The notes under the pieces: model-generated | Database searches by the model: none | What the model saw: only the letters and a program-made list of their open reading frames with translations | Told to the model about the DNA's origin: nothing | Made by a program: the position numbers and the translations under genes | Assembly: GCA_028095005.1 (NCBI GenBank) | Contig: CM051459.1 | Location: forward strand, 202,283,902-202,347,901 | From: Rhynchospora pubera | Lineage: Eukaryota > Streptophyta > Magnoliopsida > Poales > Cyperaceae | Length of the DNA: 64,000 bases | Reading direction: 5' to 3' | Part shown: in pieces, positions 37,914 to 48,998 of the stretch | Numbering within the stretch: the stretch's first letter is position 1 | How the letters are laid out: each line of letters starts with the position of its first letter

Positions 37914-38131
37914 TCATGTCGCACGTTGAGATAGAATACATTTAAGGATAACGTCTAGCGCGATTTCAATAACTTTGTTCCTTCTATTCCTTTTATTCCT
38001 TTGACATTTTTCATATATTTCTAATCTATTGCTCAATTTGCACCACAATTTCTTTCTCAATTTTCCGACCGTGAAAAGGTCACTGTTGTGATGAATCAAA
38101 GAATTTTGCTCTTGCCAAAGATGCAACTCAA

Positions 38132-38320
38132 GGCTCCGTTTGGATGCGTTGAGAATAAGGTAGGAAGAAGGAAGAAGGGAAGAAATTTATTGGGAAGGGG
38201 TAAATTTATTGGGAAGTGTGTAACTTTTGTGAAGAGTTTGGATGGTTAGAAATAAATTTATTGGTAAAAAGTGGTTATTCCTTATTCCTTATTTCGGGAA
38301 GAAACCATCCAAACGGAGCC
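38132..38320. mobile_element. Tourist-like MITE, TSD CAA
   Basis: A 189-bp element from GGCTCCGTTTGGATGCG to CCATCCAAACGGAGCC, flanked by CAA at 38129-38131 and 38321-38323. The interior has AAGGAAGAAG and the TTATTGGGAAG motif common to the next element. Confidence 0.85.
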
Positions 38321-38337
38321 CAATATAGAACATCTTT

Positions 38338-38494
38338 GCCTTTGTTTGGATGAGAGAAGAAGAAGGAGGAAGAAAGAAGAGGGAAGAAAAAAAATTATAA
38401 ACAATCCAAATTCTTCACAAAGTTACACACTTCCCAATAATTCTTCCCACTTCTTCCATTATTCCCTTCTTCCCACACCTATCCAAACGGAGCC
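38338..38494. mobile_element. Tourist-like MITE, TSD TTT
   Basis: A 157-bp element from GCCTTTGTTTGGATGAG to CTATCCAAACGGAGCC, flanked by TTT at 38335-38337 and 38495-38497. It is related to 38132-38320 and lies only 17 bp from it. The ends match at 9 of 12 terminal positions. Confidence 0.75.
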
Positions 38495-38600
38495 TTTAAT
38501 ATTTTCCTTGCCTCTTGCCGGTGTTTCTGCCTCACAGCTTCACCGATTTTGATATAGTGAACAAAAGATAGCTATCCCACACGTTTGGTATGGCCGAAGA

Positions 38601-39357
38601 GGACGGCTTCACCGATTGCGGTGTCCACCAATTGTACGGACTTCTACTTGAAACTTCTTCATTGCCTATCAAAGCCGCGTGCTAACATTGTTATTTCTGT
38701 TTATTTATTTTCTTATTCAAGATGACAGACATAAATGTTTAATTGGGACCGTTATTATGTCCACCGAGCATAATTTCGATTTATGTCGAATTTTGAAACG
38801 ATTTAAATGTATGAAGCATAGCCCAACAAGTCACCAATCAATATTAAGTATGAAATTGCATAATGTAATTCTGCAACCAAGGTTTCTACTGAGTTATTTG
38901 CACTATTTACTACTAATAAATACAAATTCAAAATAGTACTCCAGAGCATAATTTTTTTTATCTTTCGCATGCTCGATTCTTTTTTATGTTTTATCCTTTT
39001 TGATGGTTTAGCATTTGTTAGAGTCTAGGTTCTGTTTTGAAATAATTGTATTTTCTAGCAGGTATTTTGATGTTGACTACTTGGCAATTATATGGTTCTA
39101 ATGAAGCGGTAATTTTGAGACTACTTTTTTTTAACAAAAACAATTACATAAAGTTGCACATATTATGGGTTAACTATAAGTTTTGATAGTCAGCTGTTAC
39201 CATACGTACTATACTATAAAGTTGAGAGCTAAATTAGTAATGATTACACTGCATAATTTATGCCCCATAGGCCATAGAAAATAATAATAATACTCTACAT
39301 GCACTATATATATATATACTATAATCACTAATCAGCATATATAACAACATATTACAT
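38601..39357. other. Intergenic DNA, no gene seen
   Basis: No supported feature apart from a TA-rich run at 39306-39322. Confidence 0.45.
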
Positions 39358-39389
39358 ATCGCGGCGGAGCCGCGATTGAAGAATCTAGT
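39358..39389 (+). mobile_element. Helitron-like 3' terminus
   Basis: A perfect 8-bp stem (ATCGCGGC/GCCGCGAT, loop GGA) at 39358-39376 stands alone in very AT-rich DNA. It is followed 8 nt later by CTAG and then T (39385-39389). A GC-rich hairpin shortly before CTRR, with insertion before T, is the hallmark of Helitron 3' ends. The 5' TC end is not identified. A candidate start near 39287 would give a roughly 100-bp element, but it lacks the expected A before TC. Confidence 0.5.
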
Positions 39390-39480
39390 TATCTATCATA
39401 TTACAATGCGGTCGCGATATTTTGACAATCTTCCCATCCATTTCCTCTAATTAACTTATTTTTTTTAAATATGTAATTAT

Positions 39481-39608
39481 GTTTTAAGTTATTTAATATT
39501 TTATCCAAGATAATAAAATATGGACAGTTCTAATTTTTTTAAATGTTTTAAGTTATTTAATATTTTATCCAAGATAATAAAATATGGACAGTTCTAATTT
39601 TTTTAAAT
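39481..39608. repeat. Perfect tandem duplication, 64-bp unit
   Basis: Copies 39481-39544 and 39545-39608 appear identical over 64 bp (GTTTTAAGTTATTTAATATT to TTTTTTTAAAT). The identity implies a recent duplication. Confidence 0.95.
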
Positions 39609-40771
39609 ATGTAATTTTCAACTTCTTTCCAATTTTTACAAGTTTTATAGCTTATATGATTATATAGGATAATATTACTTATGAAATATGAGATTTAAAA
39701 CTTAAAAATTATTTTTGTTATTAAATCTTCCAAATTAGCCTACCCTAACTTGTTTAAGATAAAAATAAAAGGCTCCAAGCCTCCAACTGACTGACTAATT
39801 AAATCTGCCAAATGTTTTAATGGATATAATATTCACTTCATTGCAAAGCATAGCAGATTGAAACCCCACCAGTCTGAATAGCCCAGCATTTACGTTAGGC
39901 CCATAATGTAAAATTAAAACAAAAAAGTGAAGCAGAATGGCCCAGTTAAAAGCTAGGCATATTTGAGGGCCTAGATGCGATTGTAACTCTTAAATATGTT
40001 GTTAAACTCAAAAAAAAAAAAAAAACCTCTTAAAAATGTTGTTACCTAAGACAATTTGACAAAAGACCCCTAAACAATCTAGTTTTTTTTGGAGTACTTC
40101 ACGTAATCCATCTTCAACGAAACATTCGTTCAACTTGATCTCGAAACCAAGCCGAATAACTGGAGTTCAGCTATTTTGGAGTTGGCTAATTTTACCAACA
40201 CTGTGTGCATGCATGTCTCGTTAAGTTAATTGCATATTTTCTGACCAATCACGCCAAAGTTGTGTCAACGAGTGTCGGATATGTTCCGTTTTGATACGTG
40301 CATGCAGAAACCAATGCTGCAAGTCTCTTGACGTCCATGTCGTGCTACATTGCTCTTTTCTTTTGAAAAATCTACCAGTGCCTCGTATATATGGACCACA
40401 GTTAGCTAGGTTCTTTCTTCTTTATTGCTTAATCACATTAAAGATCCTGAAGATGCAAAAAGCTAGAGAGTTCCACGTAGAACACAAGCGAATTAAGGAG
40501 TTGGAAAAAAAGGCTGAGATGAAACTAAGACATCTACAGGAAAAGCATGCCTAGGAGCTACAAAAAGCATAGAAGTAAGATGGGGGACCTCATTTAATTT
40601 TCACCTCATATAGATGGATTATATATAGGCTGTTCTGACATAAAAGGGATAACGTGACAGCATTATACTGGTCTGCATTCGTGCAGAACTACCGAAATAA
40701 ATACAGATACTCTTGACGTAAATATGGGTGCGGAAGTACTTTGACATGAGGAGATATGTTATATGTGTAGT
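39609..40771. other. Intergenic DNA, no supported gene
   Basis: One frame (40291-40554, 87 codons) ends with a charged, helix-like stretch (HKRIKELEKKAEMKLRHLQE). The rest of the frame looks unrelated. It might be a decayed coiled-coil exon (40450-40554). I do not recognise the family and do not call a gene. Confidence 0.35.
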
Positions 40772-41055
40772 TAGAGCTGTCAAACGTGGTAAGTTGGAGC
40801 GGAACAGGCCGTTTCATTTGTCGTTTCATTAAGAAATACGGCACAAAATTTCATTTCGATAATCATTTCGTTTTTGAAATTAACGACACTTAAGAAATTA
40901 CATATAAAATGATTTGAAAAGAGGTGAAACGACACTATTCTTTGTTCCGTTTGCCGTTTCATTATTGAAACAAAATAAAAACTGATGCCATTATTTATTT
41001 TATTTCGGTTATGCAGAACGGCAAAGCATAGTAAATGATAGGATTGACAGCCCTA
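40772..41055. mobile_element. hAT MITE with near-perfect 8-bp duplication
   Basis: A 284-bp element starting TAGAGCTGTCAA and ending TTGACAGCCCTA (inverted repeats, one mismatch in 12). It is flanked by TGTGTAGT (40764-40771) and AGTGTAGT (41056-41063), 7 of 8 identical. An 8-bp duplication is diagnostic of hAT. The interior carries CGTTTCATT and GAAACGACA motifs in both orientations. The frame at 40780-40962 is on this element and not a gene. Confidence 0.88.
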
Positions 41056-41440
41056 AGTGTAGTAGTTCAAAAGTAGTAAAATGATTTTTCTCTCTCGGAG
41101 TAGGAAACATTAAAACTGCTACATTCAAGTGATTGGCACAAAAACTTTAGGTTAAAGTACGCGCTATGTTTAAGTGATTGGCCATACATGTTCCAATATA
41201 GCTTAATAATTCTGATCTCATATATAATTGAATTTTGTTACATCTAATTAATTTGATTGTAACAGAAAATTTGTTCATTTGTTATCCAGTATATTTTTAG
41301 TATTGGCTATAATTTAGGTTGTAAAACTAGACCTTCAAAACAGAGGATATATATCTTTACTACTTATAAAAGCACCAATCCAAAGATCTATCCAAAATTT
41401 GAATTCAAAGGAGCAAATAATTGTTTACCCGATGCAATAT

Positions 41441-41750
41441 CACTACGTCATATTATTTTTTTAGTACCGGTTTATTATGCATCTTTAGTACCGGTTTTGC
41501 AGTGATACTAATAATAGGGGGTGTTAAAGATAATTAAAAACCGGTATTAAAAATACGGTACTAAAGACAGGGCTCAATTTGCGGGGGAAACAAGCGGCTC
41601 ACATTAGTACCGGTTTTTGAAAAAAAAACCGGTACTAAAAATAATACTATTAGTACCGGTTTTTAAATGTGAGCAAACTGTTTTATTTTAAAAATAAAAA
41701 ATTTTTGGTATCTTTAGTACCGGTTTATTATTAAAAATCGGTACTAATAA
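41441..41750. repeat. CACTA subterminal repeat array
   Basis: Repeats of the core TAGTACCGGTTT or its complement AAACCGGTACTA occur near 41461, 41485, 41541, 41562, 41605, 41626, 41649, 41716 and 41735. In CACTA elements such arrays are bound by the TnpA-type protein. Confidence 0.85.
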
Positions 41751-41951
41751 TAATCATTACAAAAAAAATATTTTTTTTTCTGGGGCTAGCGCCATTTTTG
41801 CTAGCCATCAATTAAGAATACCGATATGTACCAGCAATTTACATCATATACAAATCACATGCATCATACACACAATAATATTTATGAAATCACATGCAAA
41901 TTAACATTTATCATAACATATAATATATTAATATCACAAATTTTGTAGTCA

Positions 41952-44900
41952 TCAATTATTGTTAACATCTAAATGTCCAAGTAAAAAGCGAAACCACTCA
42001 TTTACAGTAAAATTAATCTCGTTCTCGCTATAACGCTTCCCCACAGGTTGCAAAAACTGCATTTTATTGACATTTCATATAGTTAGAACCTATGAAAATT
42101 AGATACTAAGATTAATTGTAAACTCTAAACTCTAAACTCCACAATATAATATACATTAAACTCTAAATTATAAACCCTAAAACATTTTCATATATATACA
42201 TTAAGGTTCATTAAACTTAATCCATACCGATGGTAGGTCCGGATGTAGTGTGCAGTGATCAAGGATCTTGCGTAGCGAAGTCATCGCTTAAAAGCCGCAA
42301 TCTGTATTGTTTGGTTGTCGTGGACTCTACAAGAACATAAAATAATACTATTAAGTTTAAATTAAATAAATTACGAATAAAATAAAACTACAAATATTAG
42401 TTTTGAACTATGTACGGGAATCATTTGAACTTCAAACTTGGAAACTTGGACCAATCTTGACAAAGCTCTGCAAAATTAAATATAAAATTATGAAAATTCA
42501 TTTTTAGATATTAGTATATAACTAAACAATGCTTACACACATTATATATATATGTTAAGTCTAAACTTACTGATCGTAATTTTGCAGAATTGGGGATTGG
42601 TAGGCTTCGTTCGATTGGAGTGAATCTACTATCCACATCTTTCGTGTCGAGAGTTTTGCGATAATAATCACAAAATGCGACCTGTAATTACATACATATT
42701 ATCTCTTTGTTGGTGAAATTAACATTAAACTGTAAATTCATAATAAAAGATAAAGTCAAAATTAGAGATTTTATAACTAACCGATTATGATGCACTAAAA
42801 CATGGTAGGGATCCCTTTTAGCATACTTCTTCAGAAGATTCACTATATATCGTACAGTTCCGAGGTCATCTGCCTCTACATCCCGACCCAAGCATCTTTC
42901 CGGATCCCAAAATGTCCACTTCTTCATCAAAGTATCAGCACAATATTGTCTGCACCGCCTGAATGTTGTATGTACAATATTTAGAATTTAGGGTTTAGGG
43001 TTTAGAGTTTTAATTTATTAGACATATCATATAACCAATGATCAATTGTTGTAAACTTAGGAAAGTACTTACAAGATCCAAAGTTTAATCACTTGAACGA
43101 AGAGTTCATTCCTACTGAAGACATGGCGAATGTCTCTAAATTCGAGGATGAATGTCTTGACATCTTGAAATTCGAAATCAGCAGAAATATCGGAGAATTC
43201 AGTCACTGATTTGTCGAACATCCTCATATAGTCGTGCATTCTCTTTGCGTGAGGCCCAATCTGTGCCAACTTCTCATCAGGGACGAACGGATCGTGCAAT
43301 TGAATCTCCTCCTCCGCAAAAAACTGATCCACACTCTCCTCTTCATCTTCATCATCCTCTTGCAACGTCTGCTTTCCCTTATCTTGCGGAGGAATATGTG
43401 GAGTTTGTTTCGTCATTTTCCTCACTTGCTCCTATAAAATCCACATTAGTCATCAAAATGATATATTTCTCATTTTTGAATATAGCAATATATATAATAA
43501 TTAGAACTTTGGAAAATTTATAATTGAAATCAAGATTTACCAGTTTTGTCAAGTCATAATCTACAAGATGACCCGGCCATCTTAGAAATGAACCTTGGAG
43601 AACACCAAGCTGATCATCTGCGTTAGGAGGTGGAAAAGGTACTATCACGTGTCTGGCACTATCGAAAACTTCTAAGATTTGTACCTTCACCTCCCCTATG
43701 CCAACTGATTGTCCATGGACTATCTCAGAAACCTGTGCAAACACTATAGCTCTAGCTACATACACACGCGTCCCAGATATCCCTGGTAGGAGCAGCAAGG
43801 CTTCGACAGGCCCCTGTATTAACGAATTAGAAACCCTAAATACTATATGAGGACAAAAGCAATTAATATCCATCATAAGTTAGGTGTAATTAAGAACCTG
43901 ATAAGTAGATTGAGGAATCGATGCGGTTGATTGTTGCTACCCTGTGATAGCATAATCATGGCTTGTTGAAAAATTGGATCGTAGGTCTACGGTGTTTGGA
44001 CTTGCGAGAACTGCTGCATTCGCCTGTTCCATTCCTCATCCATTCGGGCCTTGAATTCCTCATCCATTCGTCTTTTCACTTCCTCTTGCACCATCCGATC
44101 AATATCCTCTTTGCTAAACCCCTTGTTTGATTTTCTTGTGCCACTACCGTACACCTGCTTCACGCCTGAGAACACCGGATATCCTCTCAACCGTCCAAAA
44201 TGCTCTGGTGTACCGATCGCAGAAGTCAAGGTATCATTTTGACGAACCGGTTGAACGTCCCCTGACTTAACTAGAGCAACCTATCACAAAAAAAAGTTAA
44301 AGTTAAACAAAATTGAACTCATTGAATTCACAAAATAAAGTTATTTGAGTTGTTACACTTATTGCTTTGTCGACCACCGCAGCAGCCCTAGGATTTTTTA
44401 CAACAAGTTCACCGGTAGCTTCATCCGTTACTGCACGTGCTCTACTCCAACTGTACGTCCTGTCATCCATATCCTTGGTAATAACCGATGACGCACCATG
44501 TATCTTTTCTCCTTCTTTCCATCTAGATTCAGCACTTATATAACCGCCTGATCCCAGTCTGTGGGGCATGTCCCTTTTTGCGGCATTTTGATGGCCTTGC
44601 ATACTCATTTTCTAGTAGCAGATTCAAAAGACTTGTTAGTATAAACAAAAAAACTAAGCAATTAAGTAAAAGCGGAAGATACTCATTTTCATACCTTAAA
44701 CTTCTCGCTGGAATGATACTCTTGCATTGCCTCAAATTCTTCCTTCGAGATGTTCTGTACATCCCATGGTGGGGGTGCACCTTCCTTTGGATTCTCCAAG
44801 TAAGCCTTATTCTGAATTGAACAAAAAGACACGTTATAATATTATGATATAACCAAAAAGACACATTATAATTAAAATTGATATTAAATCAATCGTTTAT

Positions 44901-45311
44901 AAATGAACATGTATTATAGAGGAAATTTTCTCACCAATCGAATTTTCCAATGTCTCCAAGACTCGTTACAGTTACGTAGAATCTTCTTCTTAGCATCCAG
45001 TGGTAAGTCATCCGGAAGATTCCAATCCTGTGCTATTTGTTTGTACAATTTTTTTTTCAACTCATTTGGCACCGCAATCCAATTAGGATAACTGCATTCA
45101 TTTCATTTGTACAAGTGCATTAATACTATAATCAAATGATAATTCATATCTCAAATCCGTATTAATACCTGCAAGGAATCATATCTCTTGTTTTTGAAGC
45201 ACACCAATTTGTGAATGCCTTTGCATTTTCGCCAATCGGCTTGCATTTCTCGTTAAACTCGACCTTCATGTCCTGTCCAACAGCTATCTTTTTGCGTGTC
45301 TTCAAATTCAT
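41952..45311 (-). pseudogene. CACTA second gene: Transposase_24-like plus Ulp1-like protease, three lesions
   Basis: Twelve exons join with GT-AG borders on the minus strand: 45311-45169, 45091-44935, 44811-44695, 44611-44357, 44280-43898, 43813-43541, 43431-43073, 42958-42782, 42681-42571, 42467-42416, 42326-42228 and 42056-41952 (TGA). Phases agree everywhere except one exon. The first half matches plant Transposase_24 (NESWRHWKIRL, then HSSEKFK, then KRDMPHRLGSGGY). The end is a C48/Ulp1-like fold with SHFVIII, IVDSL and QPNNTDCGF, giving the His, Asp, Gln and Cys of the catalytic set. Lesions are TAG at 43987-43989, a one-base length error in the fifth exon (383 nt, about 43935-43955), and TAA at 42288-42290 directly after the catalytic CGF. 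The 5' end is missing beyond 45311. The protein is likely a DNA-binding accessory with a deSUMOylase-like tail. It is inactive here. Confidence 0.8.
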
Positions 45312-45339
45312 ATTAATACCTGATCGAGAGAATAAACAA

Positions 45340-45911
45340 AATATGGAAATGACCCACTAAGGCCCTTAATTAGGCCGGCCTAGGGTGAGTGGCAAAAGGG
45401 TAAATAGTGAGGTAAGAAGGTTGGACTTGATCTCTATATAAGGACCACTAGTTGGTGCCTTCCAACTCTAGTTCTCTCTCCTCCTCTTTCCTTCTTCTAG
45501 CCGCCAGCTTCAAGAGAGAAAATAATTTTTCTCTCTTCCATTTTTTGCTCTCTTCCATTGATTATTAGGTCTCATGTGTTGAGGATAGCTATTCCTAAAT
45601 TGAATATTGGATTAATTCAAGAATAGCAAAGAGATTAGCATTTCTCTAGTTCTTACTAGCATAGGACCTATGAGAATGGTTAGTTTCCTTGGTGGACTCG
45701 AGGCCAAACATGGAGGAGGCCAAGGAGAGCACGCTATCGATTTCTAAGCCGTAGGATCGAGCCTCTTGATTACGATATCAAGAGAGGTACACATTTCCCA
45801 CCTATCTCTTGTGTCGATTGACTTAGCACTAGATTCTCGTGTTGCTTGTGTTTTAATTGGATTAATTAAGCGTAATTAGTCACAAAATAAAAATTGAGCA
45901 GTTTCCTAACA
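45340..45911 (+). mobile_element. Truncated LTR, family A copy 3
   Basis: The 3' third of the LTR family at 8026-9787 and 29392-31153. It contains CTATATAAGGACCACTAG, a CT-rich leader, the block ATCGAGCC, a hairpin at 45763-45784 (arms CTCTTGAT/ATCAAGAG, loop TACGAT), AGGTA, and the end TTTCCTAACA. The first 1.1-1.2 kb are missing. Its left edge coincides with the break in the CACTA gene. Confidence 0.8.
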
Positions 45912-46515
45912 TAAATAACTAACACATGAGAGTGAATAAGGGAGTAACTACTATAGAGAGGGACTAATATCTTCAGGTTGTAAATAATATATGTAAGGGA
46001 GTAACTAATATATTGTAAGAGAGTAAATAAGAAGTATAATAGAGAGTAACTAATATTTTTGAATTTGTAGTTAATTAAACTGGGTACCTAATACTTGCAG
46101 GGAGTAAATAATATACGTATGAGAGCAACTAATATATTTTAAAGGAGTAAATAAGAAATATAATAGAAAGTAACTAATATGTCTAAATTTGTACTCGATT
46201 AAAATGAGTGTCTAATATCTACAGAGAGTAAATAATATATGTAAGGGAGTAACTACTATATCTTAAGGGAGTAAATAAGAATTATAAGGGAGTATTCAAT
46301 ACATGTGAGGGAGTAAACATTCAGTTCTGATTCTGCCATTATTTGGGATTAACTAAATATCTACAGGCGTGTAAATAATTAGTATAAGGAATTAAGGATA
46401 TATTTAATACATGTAGGGAAATAAATAACATTCATATCTGATTCTGCTTGGGAGTAACTAAATAACTACAACGGAATATTTAATATGTGTGAATGAGTAA
46501 ATAACATTCATTTCT
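45912..46515. repeat. AT-rich array with 124-bp period
   Basis: GAGTAA-containing subunits such as GGGAGTAACTAATAT recur every 20-25 bp. Larger units begin at 45974, 46098 and 46222, giving an exact 124-bp spacing between CAGG/CAGAGAGTAAATAAT blocks. To the right the units decay into single GGGAGTAA motifs. Confidence 0.8.
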
Positions 46516-47834
46516 GATTCTGATAATATTTTTATCATATTGAAGGGAGGGCTGAAGGCAATAGAAGAACGTGACAGGAGGGCTGATGGCGACAGGATGG
46601 CCGACGGGAGGATTAACGGTGACGGGAGTGTGCAACGGCGATGTGCAAGAGAGAAGGTGCGGACAGAGTGCGCAACAGGGACGGGAGGGCGCGACGGGAT
46701 GACACGAGAAAGAAGGTGCGGACGGAGGGATGCATGTGGGTGAGAGGGGTGAAAGAGGTGGGACACGTTGGGTGGGAGTGAGGGTGAGAGGGGGTGAGCG
46801 TATGGAACGATGGATGAAGCAGGAATGGGAACACGCTTGAGAAAGGTTGAACATGCTTTTCATTTTCGAAAAGAGATGGTTAGCTCCTTTACTAAAAATA
46901 GCTAATGATTGTTTGATTGCATGATGAGTTGATTGTACTTAGCTCCGTAGAATTTATGATGTTCACTGGCTCTCCATTGTTTGCAGGGTTGCAAGCTAAA
47001 TTAAAGGAAGCGCCTAAGTCATTCGCCTATCCAAAAGGGGAAAAAAACCCTCATTTTTTTTAATTATAATCGATCAACCACCGACGAGATTTTTAGGTAA
47101 CTTTTGTATGTTCACGAGTCTTATTTATTCCTGGAATTATTATTGTTAAAACATCCCAAAACAAATGCACATTGGTCCCTAATCTAGATTGAACAACTCA
47201 CTATATTCATGTTGTAAACCAAATTATAAGTTTATAACTACTGTTTCAAAACTGTTCCAGCCATCAAATCGGTAAAGTTACGGGCTAGATAGTTTTACCA
47301 GTTTAAAATAGTGAACCTTCAAATTAATTTTGATATAATTTTTGTTTATTTATAAGAACGATATTAAAAAATTTATAAGTCCAATTGTTAGAAGAAACTA
47401 CAACAAATAAAAAATAATAATAAAAACAGTGAAAATTCGGCTGAAAGCCAGTGGATATATTATTAGTAAGAAGTCACAAGGGGAAAAAAAAATACCGCAT
47501 TGAAACCTGCTAAAAAAATTAGAAAGGATAAATAAAACGGTCCTAATAGCATTCTAACTTTTTGACATCCTGCCATCCTAGCGATTTGGACCAACGCACG
47601 GCCCACAGTGTAGCCGAGTGCCTCTTCCGCTCTCTCTCTATCCCTCCCTTCTGCCTTTTCTCCCCCTCTCTTCCGATCTACCTTTTGCCCCTTCCGATTT
47701 TTTTCCTCCCCTTTCTTCTGTTCTTCCCCGCTCTCAACACCCTTCATCTTCCTCACCTTGCTCTCATTTCTGCTTTCTTACCACCATCTCTTCTACCATC
47801 TATTATTCTCAATTTTTCCTTTTTTTAATACAAA
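46516..47834. other. GC-richer core between two opposed arrays, no gene
   Basis: 46540-46860 is rich in GACGGGAGG-type words and gives Pro/Ser-rich frames on the minus strand (46458-46863). These have no motif and are judged non-coding. 47560-47830 is CT-rich with frames of low complexity on both strands. No transposase or other protein was recognised. Confidence 0.5.
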
Positions 47835-48560
47835 CACATATAATATATTAATATACTCCCTTAATTATAAACAAACACTCGCTTAATATACTTATAGATA
47901 CTCCCTTAAGTCAAATAAATTCTCCTGAATACAAAAAATGTACTATCATATTTTAAATATAATTGAATACTCACTTACATACATATAAATACTCCCTTGA
48001 GACAAATAAGTACTCTTTTAAAATAAATTGATAATCTTTTATAATTTATAAAGTTTCATGCAATAAAATACTTTAATACAAACAAATGCTCCATTTTAAC
48101 TTATAATTTACTCTCTTACGATAGTTAGTTACTCACATAAATAACTGCTCTTTTTCAAATTTATTAGATACCCCTAAACTTTTTAATTTCTCACTTATCA
48201 TAAATTACAAACGTTCTTAATAAATATAAAACAAAAAATATATTTGACACCTCTTTAGTAGATATATATACTCCTTAGCGAGCAATAAATACTCTCTTAT
48301 ATTTATTATTTACTCTTTTAAGTAAACCACGCATTTAAATTTATTAGGTGATTTTTTGTATCTATTAGATACTTCTTTATATGTATTAGATACTCCTTGT
48401 ACTTACTAGTTATTCCGAACTACATATTTGAAGTTATTAGTTACTCTTTTACCACAAATTACATACTTTTATAATAAAAAATAAATAAAAATATATTTGA
48501 TACTCCCGTAATAGATACTATATACTCCTTAGTGTTCATTATATAATCCCTTAATTTTAG
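47835..48560. repeat. AT-rich array, opposite orientation
   Basis: Recurrent ACTCCCTTA, TACTCTTT and TTATTTACTC words are the reverse complement of the GGGAGTAA words at 45912-46515. The copies are more diverged and show no strict period. Confidence 0.65.
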
Positions 48561-48998
48561 ATTTTTTTTATACCGTGTGTTGTATTTTTTGTGATTTCCA
48601 TTCAAATCATAAGCAAAAGTACTGGCAGGCGAAGGGATCCAAAATGGACGAAATTTCGCTAGAAGAGAACAGAATTAGATGGATGAGCGAACGAGAGAGG
48701 ACATGTTGGGATGAGGGATGCTTGATGGAAAAGGACAGGCGTTGGATTGGGGAGACGTAAAAAGAAGGAGAAACAAATTGGCTCAGAGAGCAGAGAACCA
48801 AAAATGTGAAGAAGGCAGGAGCCTAGTAGGGAGCAGAGAAAATAGAGGGGAAAGGAGATGATGAGAGTGAAGGCGCTCTGACGGATTGAAAGGAGGGGAG
48901 CAGAAGACAGGAAGAGAGATATGGGCTTGGACCAAATAGGAGAGAGTGCGTGGGATGGTAGCCTGGTAGGATAGTGATTAGCGTCGGACGACACTAAT
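48561..48998. other. Purine-rich intergenic DNA, no supported gene
   Basis: A 61-codon plus-strand frame (48575-48760) is rich in charged residues (WMSERERTCWDEG) but matches no family I know, and has no downstream continuation. The minus-strand frames are its shadows. Confidence 0.35.

Larger units (their letters stand above)
37914..38600 (-). pseudogene. LINE C-terminal remnant split by two MITEs
   Basis: The minus-strand frame 37914-38126 reads HLWQEQNSLIHHNSDLFTVG with a basic tail. This is the phrase that ends the zf-RVT region in plant LINEs (the YIWRERN block). Its upstream continuation appears to lie at 38495-38600, across the two MITEs at 38132-38320 and 38338-38494. The remainder of the LINE is not recognisable. 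A fragment, not a functional gene. Confidence 0.5.
41441..45311 (-). mobile_element. CACTA (En/Spm) element, one end plus second gene
   Basis: The terminus CACTAC at 41441 is followed by about nine copies of TTAGTACCGGTTT-like subterminal repeats in both orientations up to about 41750, as in plant CACTA elements. A minus-strand gene (41952-45311) with a Transposase_24-like region follows. The opposite end and the main transposase (TNP2) are absent. The element breaks off before the truncated LTR at 45340. Short telomere-like runs (TTTAGGGTTTAGGGTTTAG at 42987-43005 and AACTCTAAACTCTAAACT near 42125) lie in the introns. Confidence 0.85.

Noticed and set aside
40291..40554. 87-codon frame ending in a charged helix
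   Set aside because: Only the last 30 or so residues look protein-like, and the family is not recognised. Not enough to call a gene.
46458..46863. Overlapping minus-strand frames of 73-127 codons, rich in Pro, Ser and His
   Set aside because: Low-complexity translation of GC-rich repeat DNA. Several frames are open at once and no motif or splice structure is present.
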